The position numbers and the translations under genes are program-made. A model generated the notes under the pieces. That model did no database searches. It was not told the origin of the DNA and was given only the letters and a program-made list of their open reading frames with translations. From Hyparrhenia diplandra (lineage: Eukaryota; Streptophyta; Magnoliopsida; Poales; Poaceae): 64,000 nt of DNA. Each line of letters opens with the position of its first letter. Positions within the stretch are counted from its first letter, which is position 1. The DNA is taken from positions 124,001-188,000 of the forward strand of contig JADLZK010009198.1 of the NCBI GenBank assembly GCA_015847255.1, given 5' to 3'. This document shows, piece after piece, positions 33,126 through 44,100 of the stretch.

Positions 33126-34154
33126 ATGGGGCGCATCAGACGCGCGTCGTCGCTTCTACTCGCCGTCGCCCTGGCGCTCCTGCTCGCGGCGTCGTTCTGC
33201 GCCGCCGAGCCGATCAAGACCACGCCCACGCACTGGAGCTTCCACCTGCCGCTGCCCGACGGCGTCACAGGCGCCGAGAGCCTCGCCTTCGACCGTCGCG
33301 GGCAGGGTCCCTTCGCCGGTGTCTCGGACGGCCGCGTCCTGAAGTGGGGCGGCAGCGCGCTCGGCTGGACAACGTTCGCCCACAGCGCGAACTACCGGAA
33401 GATCCCGCTGTGCACGGCGTCCGTGGTGCCGTCGGAGGAGACGGAGAGCATGTGCGGCCGCCCCCTCGGGCTGCAGTTCTTCGCCATGACCGGCGATCTC
33501 TACATCGCCGACGCGTACATGGGGCTCATGAAGGTCGGGCCCAGCGGCGGCGAGGCGCAGGTGCTGGCGACCCAGGCGGCGGACGGCTTGCCGTTCCACT
33601 TCGTCAACGGGCTCGACGTCGACCAGGCCACCGGCGACGTGTACTTCACCGACAGCAGCACCGTGTACCCGCGCAGGTTCAACACCGAGATCATGATGAA
33701 CGCCGACGCGACGGGGCGGCTGCTCAAGTACGACGCGCGGACCAAGCAAGTCACCGTGCTCAAGGCCGACCTGCCGTACCCCAACGGCGTGGCGATCAGC
33801 GCCGACAGGACGCATGTCGTGGTGGCGCACACCGTGCCGTGCCAGGCGTTCAGGTACTGGCTCAAGGGCCCCAAGGCCGGTCACTACGAGCTCCTTGCTG
33901 ATCTGCCTGGGTACCCGGACAACGTGAGGCGCGACGCCAAAGGCGGCTATTGGGTAGCGCTGAACCAGGAGAAAGCGCGGCTCCACGCGACGGCGCCTCC
34001 AATGAAGCATCTAGTTGGCGTCCGGCTCGGTGTAGACGGCGCGGCGGTGGAGGAGCTGACGGCGGCCAAGGGTGTGACCCTGAGCGACGTCTCTGAGAAG
34101 GACGGGCACCTGTGGCTGGGATCTGTTGAATTGGACTACGTAGGCTTCGTTTAG
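33126..34154 (+). CDS. strictosidine synthase-like (SSL) protein
   Basis: Single-exon gene of 342 residues. A signal peptide (residues 1 to about 26, SSLLLAVALALLLAASFCAA) sends it to the secretory pathway or vacuole. The rest is the six-bladed beta-propeller of the strictosidine synthase/SSL family: HWSFHLPLPDGVTGAESLAFD, CGRPLGLQF, LYIADAYMGL, FVNGLDVDQATGDVYFTDSS, RRFNTEIM, LPYPNGVAIS, LPGYPDNVR and the terminal LWLGSVELDYVG. True strictosidine synthase makes the alkaloid precursor strictosidine. Grass SSL members mostly lack that activity and their substrate is unknown, so no reaction is claimed. The frame is open further upstream to 32850, but the TATA box at 33038 shows that part is promoter. 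GC content is much higher than its neighbours, typical of single-exon grass genes. It is divergently arranged with the small gene at 32070. Confidence 0.93.
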   Translation: MGRIRRASSLLLAVALALLLAASFCAAEPIKTTPTHWSFHLPLPDGVTGAESLAFDRRGQGPFAGVSDGRVLKWGGSALGWTTFAHSANYRKIPLCTASVVPSEETESMCGRPLGLQFFAMTGDLYIADAYMGLMKVGPSGGEAQVLATQAADGLPFHFVNGLDVDQATGDVYFTDSSTVYPRRFNTEIMMNADATGRLLKYDARTKQVTVLKADLPYPNGVAISADRTHVVVAHTVPCQAFRYWLKGPKAGHYELLADLPGYPDNVRRDAKGGYWVALNQEKARLHATAPPMKHLVGVRLGVDGAAVEELTAAKGVTLSDVSEKDGHLWLGSVELDYVGFV

Positions 34155-34780
34155 ATTACTGCACTACGATAGTAGCTTTAGTTACACTGCAACTTATCTT
34201 CTTATGTACATAAATTTGTTTTTGGTGTTAGAGTGTAAGTATAAGCGGGAATTTCATGTGTTTGTCTGGGTTTGTTTGCTTTTTTGTTATGCCCATCCAA
34301 AGTACAGAGGGAAAATAATATATTAAGTTATTAACCATGACACAAAAAAATATTATATGACACATAATAACAAGAAGGTGAACAATGCCATCTAAAGATT
34401 CAAGGTGAAGTGACAGCTGACAGACTAAAAACCTGAACTTGATCTTCACCAACTTAACATAACAGACCTGAGAAATTAAAGAATATTACCTCCGTTCCTA
34501 AATAAATCAATTTAGAGTTGTCTTAAGTTAAATTTTTACTATATTAATAGAAAAAAAAGGGTGACAAGATTTATAACACCAATTATCTTATATTCTTTAG
34601 GCGTTAAAGAAGACCAAACGTGTTTTCTCGAAACACAACAGATTTGCGCTTCATTTCATTTGAGAAGAATAGTTTTTACAATAATGTGTATTCGGGAGGT
34701 TAAAGGTTTTACATTGATTTTTGCCTCCCCAATTTAACCTCATGCTAATTACCCACGAATGAGACAACCTAGTTTGTAAG
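34155..34780. other. SSL 3' region with Stowaway-like remnant
   Basis: AT-rich. ACCTCCGTTCCTAAATAAAT at about 34491 is one end of a Stowaway/mariner-type MITE. The opposite end is not seen. No gene is supported. Confidence 0.45.
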
Positions 34781-35420
34781 CTCCGGCTTCGATCCACTGA
34801 TCTATGGTCTGCTTGATGGTGTCTAGCACATGGTTGTTGGAGCTAGCACTGCGAAAACATCTCGCATTCCGCTCTTTCCTTATCTCCTAGGCCAGGGCGA
34901 ATAAAGTGTCTGCCCCCTTCCGCATGTCGTCGTGCCACCTCTGTCGCTGGTCGTCCCACCACTCGAGCGTAGAGTTACCTCCAACATGCGAGTAGTCGGC
35001 GCCGAGTACTGCTAGGATGGTCCACCATATTTGCCTGGAGACGGAGCAGGAGGCGATGATGTGGTCGATGCTCTCTGGCTCTTGGTCACACAGAAAGCAA
35101 TTGTTGTTCACCTGTTCACCTCGAGTCCATGTTGCCTCCTCCTATCCGCGGTCCAGTGGCGCCTCCTAATTGCCTGCCACAGGAATATTCTCACTTGAAG
35201 CGGTGCCCATATCTTCTAGATGCGCTTGCACCCTGGGATTGGGTGGGAAGCCGTCTGTAAGGTGCGGTAGGCCGACTTAGAGGAGTATGTTCCACTGGCC
35301 AGCCATCTCCATATGAGGCGATCCTCGCTCTCGCTTAGGTGTACCTGCATGACTTAGTCCCAAAGCCTGAGGTACTCGTATGCCACCGGGACTGTGATGC
35401 CGCCGGTTATCTAACGTACC
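34781..35420 (-). pseudogene. LINE reverse-transcriptase 3' domain fragment
   Basis: On the minus strand broken frames give the zinc-binding domain found at the end of plant LINE reverse transcriptases: IWAPLQVRIFLWQAIRRRHW, then CFLCDQEPESIDHIIASC with its Cys-X2-Cys and His/Cys ligands, then SVSRQIWWTIL. The copy is truncated and frameshifted, with no poly-A tail found. It is a dead fragment of a non-LTR retrotransposon. Confidence 0.75.
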
Positions 35421-36352
35421 CATGCTCGACCTTGTAAACTTTCAGCCACTGTCATGTTGTTGATGCACTTGCGACTCACGAAGTGTAGCAGCGACGGAGC
35501 TATGTCTTTTACCACACGTCCCTAAATCCATCGGCCGGTCCAAACTATGCCCAATAGCGCGTCCCTAAAGAAGACCAAATGTCATGCGCTATTGGGCAAA
35601 AAACTCTGCCCAAACGATAGCACGAGTCAGTGGCCTCTGCTAGCGCCCGGACGTTCGGACACTTGCACCGTCCAAACACCCATGCCTGACCCGTGTGTCC
35701 CGGCCCATGCAGCCATGCCTCGTGAGTTGTGCCTGCTGCGTACTTCGCTTGAATTTTGTGTTGTGCTACCCATGCTCGCTTGGCTTCCTCACACACGCGG
35801 ATATCGTCTCAGTACTTTAAAAAAACAAACATATGTATATAACCACTGCAACATAAGCAACATAAGTTTCAAATAGCCGAAACATTTGAAACATACTTGC
35901 AGCATATGTGCATAACCATTGAAACACAACATCCACATGAAACATTGCGCATGCACCCGCTTCCCGTGCCTACTATTGAAAACACTTTGCAAAATGAAGC
36001 ACTCACACATCTATAGCCATTGTACATGTACCATCTGAATAAAACGGATGCAACACATATCTGAAACATTTAGAATATACCCTTTGCAACATACGTGTAT
36101 ACCTATTACTACAACACACATGCAACATGCGGATGAAAACATATGAAGCTCCATGTAACGGAGTGGCGCGAAGGTCGTCTGCGGTCTGTGCAGAGCTCAT
36201 CGTCCTGCTGCAGTTAAAGGGAAGACCCAGGTCAACCATTGCACACGGTGCATTTCAAATACAGCACCTATTCCCTTGTTTTGGACAGGGAAAGAGTCCC
36301 CACCCAAACTTGCTTTTTTTTTTTTTTTACTGAACCCAAACTTGCTTATCTC
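35421..36352. repeat. degenerate AACAT-rich repeat and unassigned sequence
   Basis: 35820-36130 is built of imperfect short repeats around GAAACATTTG, CAACATA and ACACATGCAACAT, a style seen in grass non-autonomous DNA transposons. 35420-35820 contains an inverted-looking GCGCTATTGGGC pair at about 35556 and 35586. No gene is supported. Confidence 0.4.
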
Positions 36353-37272
36353 CAACAGTCAATGCAAATCATGAACGCAAAATCTCCTCCCCATGGCACC
36401 CCGCCCTCCAATGCCGACCCCACCCGCCGCCGGCCATGTCGCGGCGTAGCTCTGGCTGGCTGTGTCGCCGCACGCTTTTTCCTCCTCGCGCCCGCCGTGA
36501 GCGCACTTCCCTCCCCGGCTCCACCTCGCCGCACCGCTGGGCGCGCACAAGGTCGTCGCCTCTCGTCCTCCACCGCGTGTTCTCGGGCCACGATATACAG
36601 CTGTTGGACGGGCGAGATCCAGGTCGGTGCGGAGTGGCGAGCAAGGGCGGGCGCCGACCGGCGAGTAGGCCAACCTCCACCCGTGGTGCGGACATGACCT
36701 TCCCCGCGATGGTGCTGGCCGTCCCCGTTCACTAGCTCTCTTCAACTTCATGGCAACGCCTTCCCCACCATCTCCGGCAGCCATGCCCGCCGCGCTCTCC
36801 GACTCCGACTCTGACTCGTGGCTCTCTGACTCCGGCAAGAAGGACAAGGCGACTGCGGCGGACACGATGCTCAGCAGCGTCATGGACGACAACGATGGTG
36901 TTGGTGGCGACGGCGGCGGCAACTGCGCGACAGCACCAGCCCGGCGTTCGGCGACAGCCATGGTGGCAGCACGTGCCCATGAGCAGCGTTTGTGGCTCTG
37001 GTGACGCAGGCACCGCCGCGGGATCCAGGCGGCTCTGCCGTGGGCGCGTGGCCTTGCTCGGGTGGTGTGAGCTCGTCTCTCCTTGCCCCGATTCTCCATG
37101 GCTGGTGTGGCAGATTATTTTATTGGAATAGAAAGATGGGTAAGACAACCTATATTTCGGTTCTGTCAACGCACGGAGGGAAAATGGCTTGGTGCTTCGG
37201 CTACGCTGTCTGAGCCTGATTTCTTCATGCGGACGATGCAAAATATGTTTGGGTGGGTAATAGCTACCCTGT
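36353..37272. mobile_element. possible non-autonomous hAT-like element with GC-rich interior
   Basis: CTCCAACAG at 36353 and its inverse CTGTTGGAG at about 37269 match the terminal style of hAT MITEs such as 53158-53528. Between them lies GC-rich sequence with overlapping open frames on both strands, including a Ser-Asp run (SDSDSDSWLSDSG, plus strand at about 36800) that may be captured host coding sequence. The inverted repeat is short, so the borders are tentative. Confidence 0.35.
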
Positions 37273-37795
37273 TGGAGACGGTCTAAGCAAAAGAAACAAT
37301 ATAATGGTCCTCACCAAACCCCCGGCTTCATCATTTTAAAGAGCACAGAACCATGCAGCATGATCATTGGAATGACTAAGCATTAGCAATTGTTACGGAC
37401 CAAAACTGGTGTCAACTGCAACTTTCCTCAGCTAGCCATGCACAGGCAGCACAGCTTTCTTCCTCTCCTCTTCACCTGGTGGTGTCTCTGCCTCACCGCA
37501 CGGATTTCTCGATGGCATAGTTGTAGGTCTTGGAGTTCAGGGCAGCTGCTCTTTTTTTTAAAAAGGAGGGCAAAAGCTTTGCCGCGATTTCTATTAGACG
37601 AATAAAGGAAAAGACAAGTGTCAGCCTAGTTTTTTGACTGGAAACCGGGACAGAAAAACCATACAATTGTGGAGGGTACTTTTACTCCACCCGCACACCT
37701 AGGTACCAAATCAACTCAACTCGCGCCCACAGCTATCGCCCACTCAACTCAACAGGGGGAGTGTTCCACTCTACCTACCACTTTTTACAACAACT
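37273..37795 (+). other. intergenic with a possible signal-peptide start
   Basis: An ATG at 37438 opens MHRQHSFLPLLFTWWCLCLTA, which looks like a secretory signal peptide, possibly the beginning of a lost CRK or related gene given the cluster that follows. The frame then runs into poly-T/transposon-like sequence at about 37550. No complete gene is present. Confidence 0.3.
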
Positions 37796-38165
37796 GTCAT
37801 GATCCAGGTGGGCCAGCCCGGACGGGCTAATTGGGCTTCGACGCGACGGCCGCCGGCCCGAGAGGGGGCGGATGCTGGCGGCAAAGGGGCCGGCGCCTTG
37901 CCGCCGCCGTCTTCTCTCTCGCACGAGTCCGAGTTTGCCGTCTTCAAGTTAGGATTATTTTAGGAATTTTTGGTGTGCAAGGGGATATCTCATCTATAAG
38001 GGAGACCCTTATTAGGAAATAAATAAATAGGATATGCTTGTAAAAGGTATTCGATCATATATAGAGATTGCTTAGATTACAAGTCCCACTAGCCGGGCTA
38101 TATAAGCAAGAGTCATGTAATCTCTAGGGGACAAGCAAGCAAATAAAATATATCTATCATTTTCA
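37796..38165 (+). mobile_element. LTR-like fragment, same family as 51956-53003
   Basis: Begins TGTCATGATCCAGGTGGGCC and holds AGGAAATAAATA..AGG.TATGCTTGTAAAA(A)GGTATTCGA, which recurs at about 52951-52992. It ends in a TATATAAGCAAGAGTCATGTAATC segment typical of an LTR leader. The partner LTR was not found, so it is a fragment or a solo LTR. Confidence 0.5.
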
Positions 38166-40274
38166 GCTCCGTGCCTCCTCCCACCGCCCCGCCCGGCGCC
38201 CAGCCCAGCGCCGCCGCCCGCCTCGTCGCCTCCCCTCCTCCCCACGGCTCCTCCTCTCCAATTAGTTGCTCGTCTTTGCTGCTCGACGCCGCCGCCCGGC
38301 GAGAAGCTGCAGCCCCTACGCCATCTCGGGAGCTCCAACGGTCAGCGAACACGTGTCAATTCCGGCCCAATCCAGCCAGAATCTGACAACAACTCACACC
38401 ACAACTATGAACCACTTAAACAACTCAACTAACATTGACAACAACGCGGATGGAAACAAGATAAACAGTAAGCACCACTCGGTTGGATTGGGTCATCAAC
38501 ACGAGGCTCCATCACCGCCACTCGGTCGGATTGAGACGTCGACACGAGCCATCACGAAGAAAGGCACCAAGAAAAAAACCAAACACACTCAACACTACGC
38601 CACCACACCACCACCACCTGAGAGACGAGCAGAAAGGAAGCCGTCGAAACCGCGCCGTCGTCACCAACGTATGAGCCGCAGCCCGCTGCAAGCCCGAGTA
38701 GCTACCTAAAAATTCCCCCACCACGGGACTGTCCTCCTCAAGCTGCACACCCAAAATCGTCGATCCCCCAGCTCCAACGTTGCGTCAGCAAAAATTCTCG
38801 TCACGGCACCATTGAGAAACACTGATCCCGGCTACTCCGCGTGGGGGCCTCGCCTCACCCAACGCCCCACTCCACTACCCAGGACTCAGATATGTGAGAC
38901 CGCTCCAAGAGAATCACCTCCGCCCAGCTGGCACCGAGATCACCACCATCACGCGTGCCAACTCAAGATCTCCAGCAACATGGCCCTCTGCACCTCCCTG
39001 CCAACACGGAGCAAGTGCTCCCCAAGCCGCAACGCACCGGCAGCACCACCAGCCGACCACCACCCACGCCACGAGCCGAGGCGGTTCACCGGATCACGGC
39101 GCCTTCAAGGAGGGCACGGCGCCGATGGCATCGCTGCCGCGACGCCCAGTAACGAACTGGGTTTTCACCCTAGGAACCCATGCTGCAAGGAATGACAACC
39201 CTCAATAGTGCCCCCAAACGGGAGAACGACGACACCAAGCCGCCGCCACCATGCAACAGTAAAGGCTTTCGCACGCCACCAATCCAGTCGCACGCTCTCG
39301 TTCATGCCAGCAGCACGCCCCTCGTCAAAACCACGTCTCGTCTCCCGAAAGAAGCCTGGCACCGCCTAAGGCGCCACCTCGACACCACCAGCAAGCACCT
39401 ACAGCCCCCAGCCCCACCACCATGGTGGTGCCGTGAAATGCCGACGAAGGAGAAGGAGAGTACCGACCAACTTGCCGCACTCCGGCCGCCCGCGACATAA
39501 AACGCCCCGGCTCCACCAACTCCCGGCCGCCATGGCTCGATCCAGCGAGACGGCGGCTCACGACCGACCCACGCCGTCGCAAAGCTCCGGCCGCGCTTGC
39601 CTCCCCCGCACCACCCACACCAGCGGCCACCGCCGCCGTCCACCCGCGCCGGTCGCCGAGGTGCCGTCCGAGTCGGGCCACAGCCACCATACGTCGCCGC
39701 CGACCCGACGGCTGCACTCCCCACGCACATGCGCACTCCCCGCCCGTTCGTTGCTAGATCTCGCTGGCGGGCGGGCGGCGCGATCCGGCTGCCAACAGCC
39801 AACGCCGCCGCCGAGAGGCGACCCACGCCGGCGAGCTCCCGCCGGGGATCCAGACGGCCGAGCCCGCCCAACATCCGCCGGAGAGGGAGGGAGGCGGCGA
39901 CGCCGCCGCCGTCCCTCACGTGCGCGCCGAGCCTCCGGCGGCCCACTCGGCGGGCGGCGCGCGGCGAGCATGGGCTGGAGGAATGGCGGCGGGGCGGCAG
40001 GGGCTGGAGGAAGGGCGGCGGTGGCCTAGGGTTGGGGTCGCCCCCGCCGTCACGCTGCAGCTATGCGAGGCTTAAGACGGGATTTTTTTGTGCAGCTGAG
40101 ACCTTTCCGCCCGGTCGCTCTTTAATTCTTATGTAGTTTTATTTGTCCGTATGTTTATTCCATGTCACTACTATCTTTGTACATAGTAATCTGTGCTATG
40201 AGGGTTCTCTCATAGCTGACTTATAAGTCACTCCTCTTAATGGAACGCGTGTTGTATCCTCCGATCACGAAAAA
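38166..40274 (+). mobile_element. GC-rich transposon-like insertion in the CRK1 remnant
   Basis: About 2 kb of proline/histidine-codon-rich sequence with no stable reading frame. It ends in a transcript-like tail (TTTGTACATAGTAATCTGTG, TTAATGGAACGCGTG) and ATCACGAAAAAAAGAACGCG directly against DUF26 coding sequence. The 3' A-run suggests a non-LTR or other retroposed element that truncated the kinase-family gene at 40275. A target duplication was not found. Confidence 0.4.
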
Positions 40275-40830
40275 AAGAACGCGACGCAGCGGGAGCAGTT
40301 CACGGCGTGGCTCAGCGCGCTCATAGCCACCGTCACGGCGAGGGCGTCGTATGGGTCCCGTGGATGTTCGCGGTGGGTTCTGCCGCGGTGACGCCCTTCG
40401 TGAACGTCAACGGGGTGCACGGCGCAGTGCACACGGGACCTCGCCGGCGACGATTGCAACCGCTGCCTCGCCGGCGCCGTCTCGTTCATCTCGACCTGCT
40501 GCGACGACAGGCCAGGCGTCCGCATCGTGTACCCAAGCTCCTCCATCCGATTCGAGGTGTACCCGTTCTACAACGCCCAGGCTGCCGAGGCAGCGATTTT
40601 GCCGGCACATCCACCACCAGTCCACCACCACCACCGGGAGGAGGATCCGTCAACGGCAGTGAGTCCAAGGTCTCCAGTCCTGTCACTTTCCTTACGCTTA
40701 CGCGTTTGATAGTTGACGCTGTGGCTCTGAATTGAACTCTGCTGCTGCTGCGGTGCACTAACGTGTCCATCGGCATCACCCTTCAGCGATCGCTCGTGCA
40801 GTTAAGAGTGCAGTTAGTATGTCCCCGTGA
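40275..40830 (+). pseudogene. DUF26/CRK pseudogene fragment (copy 1)
   Basis: Second DUF26 (salt-stress/antifungal) domain of a cysteine-rich receptor-like kinase, broken. It starts inside the domain (NATQREQFTAWLSALI) and continues FAVGSAAVTPFVNVNG, CTRDLAGDD(C)NRCLAGAVSF and SSIRFEVYPFYNAQAAEAA, spread over three frames by indels. The 5' part is replaced by the element at 38166-40274. The tail, from GAGTCCAAGGTCTCCAGTCC at about 40662, is nearly identical to the tail of the copy at 47822-48625, so the two are duplicates. No kinase domain follows. Confidence 0.85.
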
Positions 40831-41111
40831 AGATCCTGCGTTGCGTTCTTTCCACGGGGGTCCATGTGAAATGGTAGGCTGTCGAGTCCAACGGGCTGAA
40901 CGTGCCCGGCTACTACTGCAATGGCCCACGGAAACCTATCGGGCTTAACTTGAATTGTATCACCACAAGTTTTCCTTGTGGTTTCTTCGTTAAATAAACT
41001 TGATATAAGAACAGGGCCAACTGGCCAAAGGGCAACGAGAGACGCTCTGAAGCGAAGCGAGCCAGCAACCTGCAGCGTACCATGCAGTCGCCATACTCAC
41101 GGCCGGGAGCC
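40831..41111 (+). other. upstream region of the central CRK gene
   Basis: About 280 bp between the copy-1 remnant and the CRK start codon. It must contain the CRK promoter. No clear TATA box was picked out. Confidence 0.4.
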
Positions 41112-44100
41112 ATGTGGAACGTACTCCCCATCCTCTTCCTCGTCTCGTCCCTGCTCGTCGAAACCGCCAACGCCGACGACCCATCATGGTACACAGCCGA
41201 CTGCCCGAGCAACACGAACTACACGCGGGGCAGCGCGTTCCAGGCCAACCTCGACGCACTCCCTCTCCTCCCTCCCGGCCGCCGCGGCCGCGTCCTCCGG
41301 ATTCGCCGTCAACGTCACAGGCGCGGCGCCCGACCAGGCGTACGGCCTCGCGCTGTGCCGCGGTGACGTCAACGCGTCGACGTGCCGCGCGTGCCTCGAC
41401 GGCGCGGCGCGACACAAGGCTGCCTCCTGCCCCGGCCAGAAGCAAGCCATGTTCATCTACGACGACTGCCTGCTGCGGCACTCCAACGAGAGCTTCTTCG
41501 GCGCGGCCGACACGTCAGTGAGGATCTGGGCGTGGAACGAGGAGAACGCGACGCAGCCGGAGTTCAGGTCGCGGCTCGGGGCGCTCATGGGCAACCTCAC
41601 GGCACGGGCGGCGTTCGCGTCTCCGCGGATGTTCGCGGCCGGGGAGGCCGCCGTCCCGCCCTTCGTGAAGATCTTCGGCATAGCGCAGTGCACGCGGGAC
41701 ATCGCCGCCGACGACTGCAACCGCTGCCTCGTCAAGGCCGTCGCGTTCCTCCCGAACTGCTGCGACGGGAAGAAGGGAGGCCGGGAAATCGCCCGGAGCT
41801 GCTCCATCCGGTTCGAAGTGTACCCGTTCTACAACGTCCAGGCCGCCCAGGAGCCATGTCACCGCCCCGCCCGGGTTCCCGGAGGCAGGCCGATCAACGG
41901 CAGCGACCACTCCGTGCCGGAAAACACGGTGAGTCAACGGCCATCGTCTTCGGTCTCTTGTCCCGCCCACGTTTGCTACAAGTGCGCGCCGGCCGTTAAC
42001 GTGGCCACACTGTCCGTAGCTATAGATGTACAACGGGGCGTGCCGGCCGCCGCCCGCGCCCGAACGGGCGTGACGCACGGTCCGGCGGGCCACGCCGGGC
42101 CACGGCCGGCCGGGCCGGGCCACCACCGTGCTACGGGCGCACTCGCCCTTAGCATGGCACGCCCACGGGCCGCTTTACCGGGCCACCAGCCGCCGTGCCA
42201 CCGCGGCCGCCGCCGCCGCTTCGCCGACGAAGCTCTCGCGCTGGCCGCGCCGCGCCGCGCCTCCTCGGCCGCCGGTCCGCGCCGGTCCGCCGCTGTGCCG
42301 CCGCCGCGGCTCCCGCGCGCGCTCGCTGGTCCGCGGCTGTGGCTGGTGCCGCTGGCCGCCGCTGGGTCAGCGCGGGTGCCACGCCGCTGGCTCGCGCTGC
42401 GCCGCGCCCCGGGCGCCTTGCGCCGGCTCACGCCGGCGGCTCGCCGCGAGCCGCGCGAAGCCGCCGCCCGTTGCGCTTGGCATCATCTTTGCGGCCGTGC
42501 CGCTGCGTTTTCCCGCGAGTCGCGCGACGAGAGGAGTGCGGTGCGCGGCGGGGCTTGGGAGCGAGACGGGAGAGGATAGGGACGGACGGATGGTTAGGAT
42601 GGGCATTTTCTTTTTTTTTTTGTTTAGAGGAGAGGTAGCATTGGGCCGGTGGCTGGTGGGCTAATAATAGTGCTGGGCTGTTAAAATTGATTTTATCATC
42701 GGGCCAAGATCGGGCCGCGTCATTCACCGGGCGGACCAGTCGCCGCCGCTGCCTCGGGCGGCGGCGGTCCATGGCCCGTCCCGCACCGGCCGGGCCGCCC
42801 GCGGGTCTCGTACACACGGACCGGACCGGGCCGTGCCACGGACCGGGCCAAGAGGCCGGGCCACGGACCGGCCAAAAACCGGGCCAAATGTACAACTTTA
42901 TCCGTAGCACACACTCCACTAGGGTTGAGGGACCACTTGCTACTTTCTTGTTTTTGTCACTTTATTTCCGAATACGAAAGAAATTTATATGCTTTGACTT
43001 TCTAAAATTTTTTGAATAACTTATAGTTTGGGGGATGGCGGGAGTAATTTTTAGCTAGCTAGCAATTAACTCTTGCGGCTAAACGGACCCTTACTTTTGT
43101 CTTCTATCTAAAGTATGCCCAAAAAGAGGTCAAGAATATCCGATCATCTAATCTAACTTCAGTTTGTTCGAAAAGCATTTTATCACCAAATTACGAAAAT
43201 ATTATTAGAAAACCACAAAGTTTATGTCAATTGCTTTTTTGTTTTAGACCACGCCGTTACGGCGTTTTTCATTAAACGGAATAAAGTTCAAACAAATAAG
43301 TTGAGACGGTAACCACAATCATCGAATCGAGACCTAGCATCTCTTGGATACATCAATAAAGATTACATTTGAGCGAACATGCGACACATGCCCGATCCTG
43401 AACGGACTAGGTCAGGCATCCCCCTCCAGGCCCTCAGTGTTGAGTTCCATGGTAGAGAGGTCGAAGGCGCCGTCCAGCAAGAGCTCGAAACGGCGGCGTT
43501 TGGACTGGGAAAACGTGCTGAAGGAGGACCTCAGTGTCCCCTCAATAGCAGCCGGGGCCTCGCCCTGCTCCACTTGAATGCCCAGATTCGCAGCGAAAGA
43601 AAGTTTGGGCTTGGAGGGTTGCATTGGCCGCCCGCGGACGCTCCACAATACGCCTGCTTCGATGGACAGAGCAGTTGGAGGCCGGGGTGCGTGACCGGCA
43701 CAGCCGCGGTCCTGATTTGATAAGAGGCGTGGCCAGTGGTACATAGACCATGGCTTCGATTTCCACCTGCTGGGACGCGAGGCTCGGTGGGATGGCCTCG
43801 ATCACACCCTCAGAAGACACCAGGGGCGCATCTACAGCCCCGGCAGGCATGCTCCCGGCCAACCCAGTGTTGGACCGGACATCAGAAGGCGGCCTAGCCG
43901 TCTCCGTAGGCAACTGGACCGCAACGGAAGGCGTCGGCGTAGTACCTTTAGTCGCATCGTCCTCATAAGCCCCCACTAATACAACCACATCCACAGACCT
44001 GAGCTGCTCCATGCGTGGCGGCGACGAGGGGTTCGCCAACACTACCGTGACAGCCAAAGAGGAAGGCGGGCGCATGACAAGGAAGGCCGCGATCTCATCG

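Noticed and set aside
33156..34010. 284-codon minus-strand frame over the SSL gene
   Set aside because: Antisense shadow of GC-rich coding sequence with no motifs.
36359..37099. 246-codon minus-strand frame
   Set aside because: Overlaps several equally long frames on both strands in a GC-rich, transposon-like block.
40978..42579. 533-codon open frame across the CRK first exon
   Set aside because: It fuses sequence upstream of the start, the frameshifted DUF26 region and GC-rich hAT element sequence. The true exon ends at the donor at 41929.
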